Assembly: GCF_009363555.1 (NCBI RefSeq)
Contig: NZ_CP045372.1
Location: 744,001-808,000, forward strand
DNA: 64,000 nt
Reading direction: 5' to 3'
DNA from: Sulfitobacter sp. THAF37
GTDB lineage: Bacteria > Pseudomonadota > Alphaproteobacteria > Rhodobacterales > Rhodobacteraceae
Below the pieces are notes generated by a model. It did not search any database, was not told where the DNA came from, and worked only from the letters and a program-made list of their open reading frames with translations. Below are positions 48,643 to 56,411 of this stretch, piece after piece (the stretch's first letter is position 1; each line of letters starts with the position of its first letter). Position numbers and translations under genes: made by a program.

Positions 48643-48880
48643 CAAAAAAGCGTCTCTTCAGAATGACCCAGTTCAACTCCCGGCTCCACGTCCTGATGAC
48701 AATGAACACAGAGATCAACAGCCCCAGCACATAGAAATTGGCCCCAATGCTGATACCGAAGACAACCATCAGAAGAGGGGGAAGGCCAATCAGAGAAATG
48801 GCAATCAGCAAGTCGCGCTTGCCTCGGTCGGAAAGCAAGTTTCCCGAATGCCTGTTCCTGTATTCCTTTTCAGCCGCCAT
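48635..48880 (-). CDS. small membrane protein (81 aa)
   Basis: An 81-residue protein: a charged N-terminus of about 25 residues (MAAEKEYRNRHSGNLLSDRG), then two close hydrophobic segments (LLIAISLIGLPPLLMVVFGI and NFYVLGLLISVFIVI), then a basic tail. It looks like a hairpin in the inner membrane. No family is recognised. The ATG at 48880 lies 11 bp inside the end of the coiled-coil gene and its stop lies 8 bp inside the next gene, so all three are translationally linked. Confidence 0.8.
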   Translation of the reverse strand: MAAEKEYRNRHSGNLLSDRGKRDLLIAISLIGLPPLLMVVFGISIGANFYVLGLLISVFIVIRTWSRELNWVILKRRFFDG

Positions 48881-49946
48881 ACTGATTGCTGTCGTGCTTT
48901 TCGATGATCTTGGCAAAGCGCCGGGCGAAACGCTCATCCGCCTTGGCTTTGGCCTCCAGCACCTCGCGGGCGAAGACCATGTGGTCCTCGTGTTTCTCCA
49001 TCATCTCGGCCATGCGTGCATTGGTGGCCGCCCCGATGCCCGCCATGGCGGATTGCGCCTCCTGATCCGTCTTCACACCGATCTCGTTGATGCGGTGCGC
49101 CACATCCTGCTGCTGCGCGGTTTTCAGCGATTTGGTCAGCGCGTCATAGAGCACCACGCGCTGCTTGGTGTCGGTCTGCAGCTTGTTGATCAGCACCATC
49201 TGCGTCGCCGCCTGGTTCTGCAATGAATCGATCCAGGTCTTGCCCTTCTCGATATAGCGTTCCAGCGTCTGGGACTTGGCCAGCTTGACCTGCTCCTCCT
49301 GCACCAGCGCGTTGTACTTTGCATTCGCCTCGGCCAGCTCGGTTTCCAGCTTGGTGCGTTTCGCCGCGTCCGCCTCTGACGCGATGGCGTTCTCCAGCTT
49401 GATGATCTCCGGGTCCATGCCGCCGATGTCGGCACGGATGGTTTCCAGCTCGCCCACCGTCAGCTCGCGTTCATTCAGCGTCTCGCCCAGGTTGCTCTCG
49501 ACCTTGACCTTCTGCTCTTCCAGCATCGCCAACTGGCCTTCCAGCAACTGGACAATCACGTCGGATTTGCTGATCAGATCCTGCAATTTGTCGTCGATGG
49601 AGGCAGCGCGGACGCGTTCCTGACGCATGCTTTCAGCCTTGGCGCGGGAAAAGATGCCGATAAAAGTCTCCATCCCCGTCTTGCTGCGCATCTCGTCAAA
49701 GTCGCGGCTGAACCCGGCGGTCACGTCATCCAGGCCCATGATCAGTTCGGCGATATTCGCGTTCATCACATCGGTATGCGCGTGGACGTCTTCCAAAGAC
49801 GCGTTCTCGATGTCGATCATCGCATCGTCACCAGCCTTCAGCTTGGCCCGAGCCGTCTCGATCCGGCTGGTCAGCTCTGCGATCTTCGACTGCGCCTGAG
49901 CGACCTGCGCCTGGGATTCCTTGACCTGTGCGTCCAAGTTGGCCAT
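48870..49946 (-). CDS. long coiled-coil protein heading the AAA+ cluster
   Basis: A 358-residue, almost wholly alpha-helical acidic protein with heptad-rich coiled coil over roughly residues 1-45 and 120-300 (for example AQVAQAQSKIAELTSRIETA). A short less regular segment around 85-110 (ETFIGIFSRAKAESMRQER) breaks it. General character recalls PspA- or TelA-like stress proteins, but I see no diagnostic motif, so this is only analogy. GGAG six bases before the ATG at 49946 sets the start; an ATG at 49958 is possible. It is the first gene of the cluster and likely the most abundant product. Confidence 0.83.
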   Translation of the reverse strand: MANLDAQVKESQAQVAQAQSKIAELTSRIETARAKLKAGDDAMIDIENASLEDVHAHTDVMNANIAELIMGLDDVTAGFSRDFDEMRSKTGMETFIGIFSRAKAESMRQERVRAASIDDKLQDLISKSDVIVQLLEGQLAMLEEQKVKVESNLGETLNERELTVGELETIRADIGGMDPEIIKLENAIASEADAAKRTKLETELAEANAKYNALVQEEQVKLAKSQTLERYIEKGKTWIDSLQNQAATQMVLINKLQTDTKQRVVLYDALTKSLKTAQQQDVAHRINEIGVKTDQEAQSAMAGIGAATNARMAEMMEKHEDHMVFAREVLEAKAKADERFARRFAKIIEKHDSNQYGG

Positions 49947-50175
49947 CGAAAGCTCCATTTCTCAATAAGTTAAGAACGATATAGAAAATGTTACGGGGAT
50001 TTACATCCCCTGCCGCGATAATTCGCCCCGAGTTTGGCAAATGCCCAAGCCCTTGGGAAGAGCGGATTGCGCCAGCAGAGCGTTTCGGGACATACGTGGA
50101 TCACTTGTTCGCTGCCTCTCCCTTCGGTCGAGCGCGAAAAGTGATGTGGGATGTTTCAAGTCTATCCCGAACGCT

Positions 50176-51267
50176 TTAATCCAGCGGCCAGCGCAGGGTG
50201 ACGACGTGACCTTTTTCTTCGCTGGAAGCGTCTATTTCGCCCCCCAACTGCTGGGCGGCGGCCTGCATGATCCGCGTGCCCAGACCGGTGCCGACGATTG
50301 TCTGCACACCTCCGGTGGCGGCGGGGCCACCGTCATCGGCGCAGGTCAGGACGTAATGCTCCCCCTCAACCTTGCCCACAATTTCGAAAGCCCCTTTTTC
50401 GCGCCCGTCAAAGGCGTATTTGGCGGCATTTGCGATGGCTTCATTCACGACCATACCAACCGAAGACGCGGCACGGGATTCCAGTTTGCAGGCTTCCACC
50501 TCGTGCCGCACGATCACGCCCTGCGGCATCTGGCCCGACGCGGTTTGCACCACGCGATCCAGAAAGGTCGCCAGATTGACCATGGCGCCCGCATCGGACA
50601 GGTAAAGCGCCTCGTGCAGGTTGCTAACCATCGCCAGCCGCCCCTGAACCGCCTCCAGCGCATCCCGCGCCTCTTCGGTCTTGACGGAACGCGCCTGTAT
50701 CCGGATCAGCGCCTCCAGCGACTGGAGAGAGTTCTTGACCCTGTGGTCCACTTCGCGACGCAGCATCTCGGCAGCACCCAGCGCATCCCGCAGCTCCAGG
50801 TGGCGCATCACCTGCTTGGCCAGTATTTCCAGCGTCGTGCGCTGCACTTCATTCAAGGCGCGTGGCTTTCGGTCCAGCACGCAGAGCGTCCCCAGCGCCA
50901 CGCCGTTCTCGTTCTTCAGTAATGCACCAGCATAAAACCTGATGTTTTCATCACCGATCACCAGCGGATTGCCCTTAGTGCGGTCATCCTTGGTGGTGTC
51001 CTGTACCTCAAGAAAGTCATCGGACTGGATCGCATGGGCGCAAATGCTCATCCGGATAGGAGTCTCGGTCACGTCCAGACCCTCGACTGCCTTGAACCAC
51101 TGGCGATCTTTCTCGACCAGCGACACCAGGGCAATCGGTGTTTCGCATATCGTCCGGGCCAGTTTGACGATATCGTCAAACCCATCTTCCGGGGCCGTAT
51201 CAAGGATGTTGTATCCGCGCAGCAGGGCGAGGCGGATTTCCTCATCGTCGATCAGCTTGTCTGACAT
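50176..51267 (-). CDS. GAF-domain sensor histidine kinase (HisKA_2/HWE type)
   Basis: A 363-residue cytoplasmic kinase without membrane helices. An N-terminal GAF domain (about residues 20-165, with MSICAHAIQSDDF) is followed by a HisKA_2 dimerisation region containing the phospho-acceptor histidine in REVDHRVKNSLQSLEALI. An HATPase domain follows (NEAIANAAKYAF as N-box, GTGLGTRI as G-box). Such kinases often act in light, redox or general-stress signalling in alphaproteobacteria. No response regulator is adjacent, so the partner is elsewhere. It lies 229 bp upstream of the AAA+ cluster in the same direction. Confidence 0.91.
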   Translation of the reverse strand: MSDKLIDDEEIRLALLRGYNILDTAPEDGFDDIVKLARTICETPIALVSLVEKDRQWFKAVEGLDVTETPIRMSICAHAIQSDDFLEVQDTTKDDRTKGNPLVIGDENIRFYAGALLKNENGVALGTLCVLDRKPRALNEVQRTTLEILAKQVMRHLELRDALGAAEMLRREVDHRVKNSLQSLEALIRIQARSVKTEEARDALEAVQGRLAMVSNLHEALYLSDAGAMVNLATFLDRVVQTASGQMPQGVIVRHEVEACKLESRAASSVGMVVNEAIANAAKYAFDGREKGAFEIVGKVEGEHYVLTCADDGGPAATGGVQTIVGTGLGTRIMQAAAQQLGGEIDASSEEKGHVVTLRWPLD

Positions 51268-51446
51268 TCAGGCTCTTTCGTTACCGCGCCCTATCGCAAG
51301 GATCTGGCCCGTATTTCAATCCAGCAACGGTATTGTGGAAGGGGCCGGTCGGGTCAAGTCCGATCCGTTCATGACCTCCAGGCAAGCAGAATTCCCCGCT
51401 TTGCCTGATCACGGGCCTGATGGTTTGCCTGACGGAAACTGGTGGC

Positions 51447-52238
51447 TCACCCGCCCAGAAGCGCCCGCACCATGTCGCTCTCCGGATCGGCCAGTGCGTC
51501 GATGACATCGAAGTGGTGCTTGCCCTCGACCACGGACTGCCGTGCCCCCCAGGCACGGGCCAGCTGCTCGGACTGCTCCAGAAAGGCGGGACGTTCATCC
51601 GCACCGACCCAGACGGTCACGTTGACCCCGTGCGGCGGGCTCATGTTGACCGGGCTTTCGGCCTGCGCCTCCGATGTGTCGATACGCAGGATATCGTTCA
51701 TCGAAGTCTGCATCAACGGTGCCAGGTTCGCCAGGGCCGAGATCGGAACAACGTTCTCTATACGGTCGCGCACCTCCACGGACAGCACCAGCGGGTCCAT
51801 CATCCGGCACACCAGATGGCCGCCTGCCGAATGCCCCGCCAACGAGATCGGTCCGAAGGTTCGCCCGGATATTTCTGTCACCGCCGCGGCGATCTGGCCG
51901 GTGATATCGCTGATCCGCACATCCGGGCACAGGTCATAGGATGGCATCGCCACCGCCCAGCCGCGCGCCAGCGGCCCAGCGGCCAGGTGCGACCAGTAGC
52001 TGCGGTCCAACGCCTTCCAATACCCGCCGTGAACAAAGATGACGGTACCGCGCGACACGCCTTCGGGCTGGAAAAAATCGAATGCCTGCCGATCCGATGG
52101 TCCGTAGGACACATCGGTTTGCGCCCGTGCGCCCAGCTCACTGCGGAACGCCGCGGCTGCCCGTTTCCATGTCGGGGGAAAGTCCTCGGCGCCCTCAATG
52201 TGGCCGGAATTGTCGTAGGCATCGTCAAACTGCGTCAT
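51447..52238 (-). CDS. alpha/beta hydrolase, kynurenine-formamidase-like
   Basis: A 263-residue alpha/beta hydrolase. The oxyanion motif is VHGGYWKALD (HGGxW), the nucleophile elbow is AGHSAGGH, and a late histidine in GKHHFDVID completes a Ser-Asp-His triad. The HGGYW form is typical of arylformamidases and related carboxylesterases. AAAGGA precedes the ATG at 52238, and the 37-codon extension upstream is rejected. No other kynurenine-pathway gene is near, so the true substrate is open. It is divergent from gabD with a 98-bp gap. Confidence 0.87.
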   Translation of the reverse strand: MTQFDDAYDNSGHIEGAEDFPPTWKRAAAAFRSELGARAQTDVSYGPSDRQAFDFFQPEGVSRGTVIFVHGGYWKALDRSYWSHLAAGPLARGWAVAMPSYDLCPDVRISDITGQIAAAVTEISGRTFGPISLAGHSAGGHLVCRMMDPLVLSVEVRDRIENVVPISALANLAPLMQTSMNDILRIDTSEAQAESPVNMSPPHGVNVTVWVGADERPAFLEQSEQLARAWGARQSVVEGKHHFDVIDALADPESDMVRALLGG

Positions 52239-52336
52239 ACTTCGTCCTTTGGATAGCGGCCCCGAAACAAACGGGAACTGGACAATCATAGCCAATGTTG
52301 CTTTGGGTGCCACAGACAAAAGCGGAGACGAGATAC

Positions 52337-53812
52337 ATGACTGACTCAAAGACCGATCTGAAATCCATGCTCAAGGACCCGGCCCTGCTTGAAACCCGTG
52401 CATATATCGGCGGCAAGTGGGTCGACGGCGACGACGGTACCTTCGACGTGACGAACCCCGCCCGCGGCGACGTGATCGCGCAGATCGCGAACCTCAGCCG
52501 CGCCCAGATCGCCGGTGCCATCGCACAGGCCGAAAAGGCGCAAAAGGAATGGGCCGCCTGGACCGGCAAGGAACGTGCCGCCGTGTTGCGCAAGTGGTTC
52601 GATCTGATGATGGAGAACCAGGACGATCTGGGCACCATCCTGACCGCCGAACAGGGCAAGCCGCTGGCCGAAGCCAAGGGCGAAATCGCCTACGGCGCCT
52701 CGTTCATCGAGTTCTTCGGGGAAGAGGCCAAGCGTGTCTACGGCGAAACCATCCCGGGCCACCAGCGCGACAAACGGATCACCGTGATCAAACAACCCAT
52801 CGGCGTCGCCGCCTCGATCACGCCGTGGAACTTCCCCAACGCGATGATCACCCGCAAGGCTGCGCCGGCACTGGCCGCCGGCTGCGCTTTCGTCGCGCGA
52901 CCTGCCACGGAAACACCGCTCAGCGCCATCGCCATGGGCGTGCTGGCCGAACGCGCCGGCATCCCCGCCGGCGTCTTCAACGTGGTGCCGACCAGCTCCT
53001 CTTCCGAAGCCGGCAAGGAATTCTGCGAAAACCCGGCAGTGCGGAAGCTGACCTTCACCGGCTCCACGGAAGTCGGCCGCATCCTGCTGCGCCAGGCAGC
53101 GGACCAGGTCATGAAATGCTCCATGGAACTGGGCGGTAACGCCCCCTTCATCGTCTTCGACGACGCCGACCTCGACGCCGCGGTCGAAGGTGCAATCATG
53201 TGCAAGTTCCGCAACAACGGCCAGACCTGCGTCTGCGCCAACCGCATCTATGTGCAATCCGGCGTCTACGACGCCTTTGCGGAGAAGCTGAAAGACCGCG
53301 TCAGCAAAATGAAAGTCGGCGATGGATTTGGCGACGGCGTGGATCTTGGCCCGCTGATCAACGGCGACGCCAGCGAAAAGGTCAAGGAACACGTGGAGGA
53401 CGCGGTTTCCAAAGGGGCCGAGATCATCCTCGGTTCGAAGGAAGAGAAGCTGGAAGGAAACTTCCTCGCCCCCACCATCATCACCGGCGTCACCCAGGAC
53501 ATGAAAGTGTCCAAGGAAGAAACCTTCGGTCCCCTCGCGCCGCTGTTCCGGTTCGACGATGTGGATGACGTGATCGAAATGGCAAACGACACCATCTTCG
53601 GCCTCGCGTCCTACTTCTACGCCAAGGACCTCAGCCGGGTCTACAAGGTCGCCGAAGCACTGGAATACGGCATCGTCGGCGTGAACACTGGCATCATCTC
53701 GACCGAGCTCGCGCCCTTCGGCGGCGTCAAGCAGTCCGGCCTTGGCCGTGAGGGCAGCCATCACGGCATCGAGGACTACCTGGAGATGAAATACATCTGC
53801 ATGTCCGTCTGA
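52337..53812 (+). CDS. gabD: succinate-semialdehyde dehydrogenase
   Basis: A 491-residue aldehyde dehydrogenase of the SSADH (GabD) group. Key features are TPWNFPNAMITRK, the Glu in MELGGNAPFIVFDDADLD, the catalytic Cys in NNGQTCVCANRIYV and PFGGVKQSGLGREGS at the C-terminus. It oxidises succinic semialdehyde to succinate with NAD(P)+. No gabT lies beside it. GGAG precedes the ATG at 52337. Downstream is a palindromic repeat interrupted by a MITE, which may affect its 3' end. Confidence 0.92.
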   Translation: MTDSKTDLKSMLKDPALLETRAYIGGKWVDGDDGTFDVTNPARGDVIAQIANLSRAQIAGAIAQAEKAQKEWAAWTGKERAAVLRKWFDLMMENQDDLGTILTAEQGKPLAEAKGEIAYGASFIEFFGEEAKRVYGETIPGHQRDKRITVIKQPIGVAASITPWNFPNAMITRKAAPALAAGCAFVARPATETPLSAIAMGVLAERAGIPAGVFNVVPTSSSSEAGKEFCENPAVRKLTFTGSTEVGRILLRQAADQVMKCSMELGGNAPFIVFDDADLDAAVEGAIMCKFRNNGQTCVCANRIYVQSGVYDAFAEKLKDRVSKMKVGDGFGDGVDLGPLINGDASEKVKEHVEDAVSKGAEIILGSKEEKLEGNFLAPTIITGVTQDMKVSKEETFGPLAPLFRFDDVDDVIEMANDTIFGLASYFYAKDLSRVYKVAEALEYGIVGVNTGIISTELAPFGGVKQSGLGREGSHHGIEDYLEMKYICMSV

Positions 53813-53841
53813 CGCACCGCCCGCCAAGGGCACAGCAAATC

Positions 53842-53865
53842 CCCTCTCCCCCGCGGGGGAGAGGG
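53842..53865. repeat. 24-bp GC-rich palindrome after gabD
   Basis: Perfect palindrome with 12-bp arms CCCTCTCCCCCG/CGGGGGAGAGGG. With the sequence after the MITE (AGGGTGAGGGGGC) it reconstitutes a REP-like unit ending GGTTAGGGTGAGGGGGC. It may also serve as the gabD terminator, although no T-run follows. Confidence 0.8.
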
Positions 53866-53868
53866 TTA

Positions 53869-54133
53869 GGTCGTGTTGACATTCATTGTCGACCACCCGC
53901 GCGAGACGGATTTTGCCGCTGGCGCCCTGATGTGAGCGCAGCAATGTGATCATTTGAAGTGAACATCCGGGATGGCAGAGGCAAAATCCGCCGCGCCCCG
54001 AAGGGGTTTCGCCAAAATTGCCCATTTCCGCGTTAAGAGAGCTTGAAATAGCTGGCTATTCCTGCGCTCTCTTGCCTGGAACTGAGCAATTTTGGGCTGA
54101 AACGGGTGGCCGAAAATGAATGTCAACACGACC
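53869..54133. mobile_element. 265-bp MITE with 19-bp inverted repeats and TA duplication
   Basis: Perfect 19-bp terminal inverted repeats (GGTCGTGTTGACATTCATT at 53869-53887 and its complement at 54115-54133) are flanked by TA on both sides (53867-53868 and 54134-54135). Removing the element and one TA restores GGGTTAGGGTGAGGGG in the palindromic repeat, which shows the insertion directly. There is no transposase frame. Two internal foldbacks are present: CGGATTTTGCC with its complement (53907-53917/53980-53990), and a nested one centred at about 54053. The TA target suits IS630/Tc1-mariner or some IS5-group transposases. Confidence 0.85.
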
Positions 54134-54219
54134 TAGGGTGAGGGGGCACCCCCCGCCCCGGCCAGCACCACCGCAGGGTCGATGCTTGCCATCTGGGCCT
54201 CGAACCTTTCCCACGAGAT

Positions 54220-54906
54220 TTACGCCCGGTTGCCCGCATGACCATGGTAATGCGACCGGCCCGATGCATTGGGCAGCCCGGCCCAGATCTTCGCCAGGTT
54301 GTTCATGAAGGCCACCCGCGTCAGGCTGCCGTCGCGAAACCGGTGCAACCCCGCTTCGGCCAGAAGCACATCCGCCAGTCTGTCCTGCAGCTGCGGACCA
54401 AAGCGCGCCTGCGGGCCAACGCCAAGCTTTTTGGCGACACGCCGCAGCGTAACCGGAATGAACTGGTACCGCCCGATCGCATGAGGCTGGCCCGGCGTTT
54501 GCTCAATCCATTCATAGATCTCCGCCAAGGTCATCTGTGTCGGTGGTTTGGGCGGTTTTACCCGTGCCCCGTGCTGCACCGCATCGTACCCGTCGCGCCG
54601 CGACTCCGCCTCCTGAATCAGGCCCCGGATGATGGCAAGGTCCGATCCCCCCGCAACGGCAGATGGCGCCGCGGCAAAAGCCGGCGCCTGCGGGACCCGG
54701 TCCGCGAAAAGACCCCGTTCCGCCCGCCCCACGAACAGGCTGGCGGCCCGCACTGCCGCCCCGTCCGAGGCGCGCGCGGCGCTCAGACCGGGCCGCGTGT
54801 CGCCCCAGACGCCCGCTGCAAACAACGATCCGCCCTCGGCACTCGCATTTGCGGCAAACATCAGGTTGCCAAACGCGGCAATGAAAAGGACGACAGCAAG
54901 GTGCAT
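54220..54906 (-). CDS. exported lysozyme-like (GH104-type) protein
   Basis: A 228-residue protein with a signal peptide (MHLAVVLFIAAFGNLMFAANASA). The C-terminal ~140 residues recall the lysozyme-like fold of phage lambda endolysin-type (GH104) transglycosylases: LIQEAESRRDGYDAVQHGA, then MTLAEIYEWIEQTPG, AIGRYQFIPVTLRRVAKKLG and QDRLADVLL. The Glu in EAESRRDGYDA is the candidate catalytic acid. It is likely periplasmic and acts on peptidoglycan. GGAGA precedes the ATG. It lies 86 bp from the MITE and appears intact. Confidence 0.8.
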   Translation of the reverse strand: MHLAVVLFIAAFGNLMFAANASAEGGSLFAAGVWGDTRPGLSAARASDGAAVRAASLFVGRAERGLFADRVPQAPAFAAAPSAVAGGSDLAIIRGLIQEAESRRDGYDAVQHGARVKPPKPPTQMTLAEIYEWIEQTPGQPHAIGRYQFIPVTLRRVAKKLGVGPQARFGPQLQDRLADVLLAEAGLHRFRDGSLTRVAFMNNLAKIWAGLPNASGRSHYHGHAGNRA

Positions 54907-55128
54907 CGGGTCTCCGGCAGGTTGGATGGCGGCAACCTCGCAGCTTCAACCTAAAATTTCGTGACCGCCCTTACCGGGCCAGCAATCCCCCGCCGACATG
55001 CCGCGATCTGGGCAAGTGCGTGCCGACGCCTTGGCGATACGGGAACGGCACCCCCATGTCTGGGTTGGCGCCACAACCGGCAGGCACACCGCCTTCCGGA
55101 AACCGCCAAACGACTGAAAGGAACGACA

Positions 55129-55590
55129 ATGACCTTCTCGAAAACCACGCGTACCCTCGTAGGCTCAACCGCTCTCGCCGCTGCATTCGCGATGCCACTG
55201 ATGGCGCAGGAAGCGCCGGATGCCTCGCAGTCACCCGAAACGCCGATGACACAGACCGCACCCGAGGCCACGGCCGAAGCGCCAGTCGGCGATGCAACCG
55301 CCTCGATGGAAGCGGTCGAGAACGGCAGCGCCGTTGCTGTGACCTCGGATGACGCGGTGATCGGAAAGATCGAGACGATGACACCGATGGACGATGGCAC
55401 CCACCGGTATGAGATCGCCTTGGAAGACACCTATCAGGTCGAGGGCGGGCGCGTTGCGATCAAGAGCCCTGAGCAATTGAACGCCGATGGTGAACTGGAA
55501 CTTGAAGTTACCGAACAGGAATTCGCCGCTGCGGTCCAGCAACAGCTGGGTGGCGGCACAGGAATGGGCACCGAGACGCAGACAAACTGA
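55129..55590 (+). CDS. exported small protein, possible PRC-barrel-like domain
   Basis: A 153-residue acidic protein with a signal peptide (MTFSKTTRTLVGSTALAAAFAMPLMAQ), an Ala/Pro/Thr/Glu-rich linker to about residue 65, and a C-terminal beta-rich domain. That domain (DDAVIGKIETMTPMDDGTHRYEI as its start) is of the kind seen in exported PRC-barrel proteins of this family of bacteria. Function is unknown. AAAGGA lies seven bases before the ATG at 55129. It is monocistronic with a strong terminator. Confidence 0.8.
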   Translation: MTFSKTTRTLVGSTALAAAFAMPLMAQEAPDASQSPETPMTQTAPEATAEAPVGDATASMEAVENGSAVAVTSDDAVIGKIETMTPMDDGTHRYEIALEDTYQVEGGRVAIKSPEQLNADGELELEVTEQEFAAAVQQQLGGGTGMGTETQTN

Positions 55591-55628
55591 CCTCCCCCGG
55601 TTTGTACCCAAGACTGCCTCGGCTGTCC

Positions 55629-55665
55629 GGGGCCGGTTCCGCCGCGACGGAACCGGCCCCCTTTT
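55629..55665 (+). terminator. intrinsic terminator of the exported small protein
   Basis: Perfect 13-bp stem GGGGCCGGTTCCG/CGGAACCGGCCCC with a 6-nt loop, followed by CTTTT. Confidence 0.92.
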
Positions 55666-55698
55666 ATTGAAGAACCCAACAACATCGACACCACAACG

Positions 55699-55727
55699 AA
55701 AAAGCCCGGAGCATCACTGCTCCGGGC
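55699..55727 (-). terminator. intrinsic terminator of hsp20
   Basis: A 10-bp stem GCCCGGAGCA/TGCTCCGGGC with a TCAC loop. On the minus strand it is followed by TTTTT, so it serves the minus-strand hsp20 gene, 69 bp after its stop. Confidence 0.92.
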
Positions 55728-55795
55728 ACGGTCTGCATGGGGTCAGTTTCAGACCTCCCGCCGCGAACCCGGCAGGCCGGTTTGAACTGTCCGCC

Positions 55796-56266
55796 TCAGT
55801 TGACGGATTTCGCGTCGACCACGTCTTTGTCCAGCGCCCGGGTGTCCGAGGCGATCTGGATCTGGCGCGGCTTCAGGGCTTCGGGCACCTGGCGCTCCAG
55901 CTCGATGTGCAGCATGCCGTTCGCATGCGCCGCACCCGTCACATGGACGTGATCGGCAAGGTGAAAGCGGCGCTCGAACGCGCGGGTCGCGATACCGCGA
56001 TGCAGGTAGGTCTTGCTGTCATCTTCATCGGCCTTGCGCGCGGACACGATCAGGGCCTTTTCCCGAACTTCGACGCTCAGGTCTTCGTCGGAAAAGCCTG
56101 CGACCGCGATCGAAATGCGATAGCTGTCGTCGTCCAGTTTCTCGATGTTGTACGGGGGATAGCTGGGGGTGGCCCCATCATTGCTCAGGACCCGGTCCAT
56201 CATGTTGGCGATCTGGTCAAAACCGACGCTGGACCGGTAGAGCGGTGCAAAATCATAGGTACGCAT
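55796..56266 (-). CDS. small heat-shock protein, Hsp20/IbpA type
   Basis: A 156-residue alpha-crystallin-domain chaperone. The N-terminal MRTYDFAPLYRSSVGFDQI is typical of IbpA-like class A proteins in alphaproteobacteria, and YPPYNIEKLDDDSYRISIAVAGF begins the domain (cited in part). The L-x-L-type AHANGMLHIELER follows. It holds unfolding proteins as an oligomer. AGGATG precedes the ATG. A heat-shock promoter upstream was looked for, but no convincing RpoH site could be fixed by eye. Confidence 0.93.
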   Translation of the reverse strand: MRTYDFAPLYRSSVGFDQIANMMDRVLSNDGATPSYPPYNIEKLDDDSYRISIAVAGFSDEDLSVEVREKALIVSARKADEDDSKTYLHRGIATRAFERRFHLADHVHVTGAAHANGMLHIELERQVPEALKPRQIQIASDTRALDKDVVDAKSVN

Positions 56267-56411
56267 AAGTCATCCTCATATCAGAGCGATTAACGTGGCA
56301 GGCCTTCCACCATCGGACAGGCCCAGGTTTGCTGCCAAGACCCTGCATAGGCGTCTCGGTGCGACTAAGATGGGGAGGGCGAAATTCGATTTCAAGACCC
56401 GGGAAAACGGA

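Noticed and set aside
52346..54025. 559-codon minus-strand frame opposite gabD
   Set aside because: It is a mirror frame of a strongly conserved aldehyde dehydrogenase, and its translation shows no family features.
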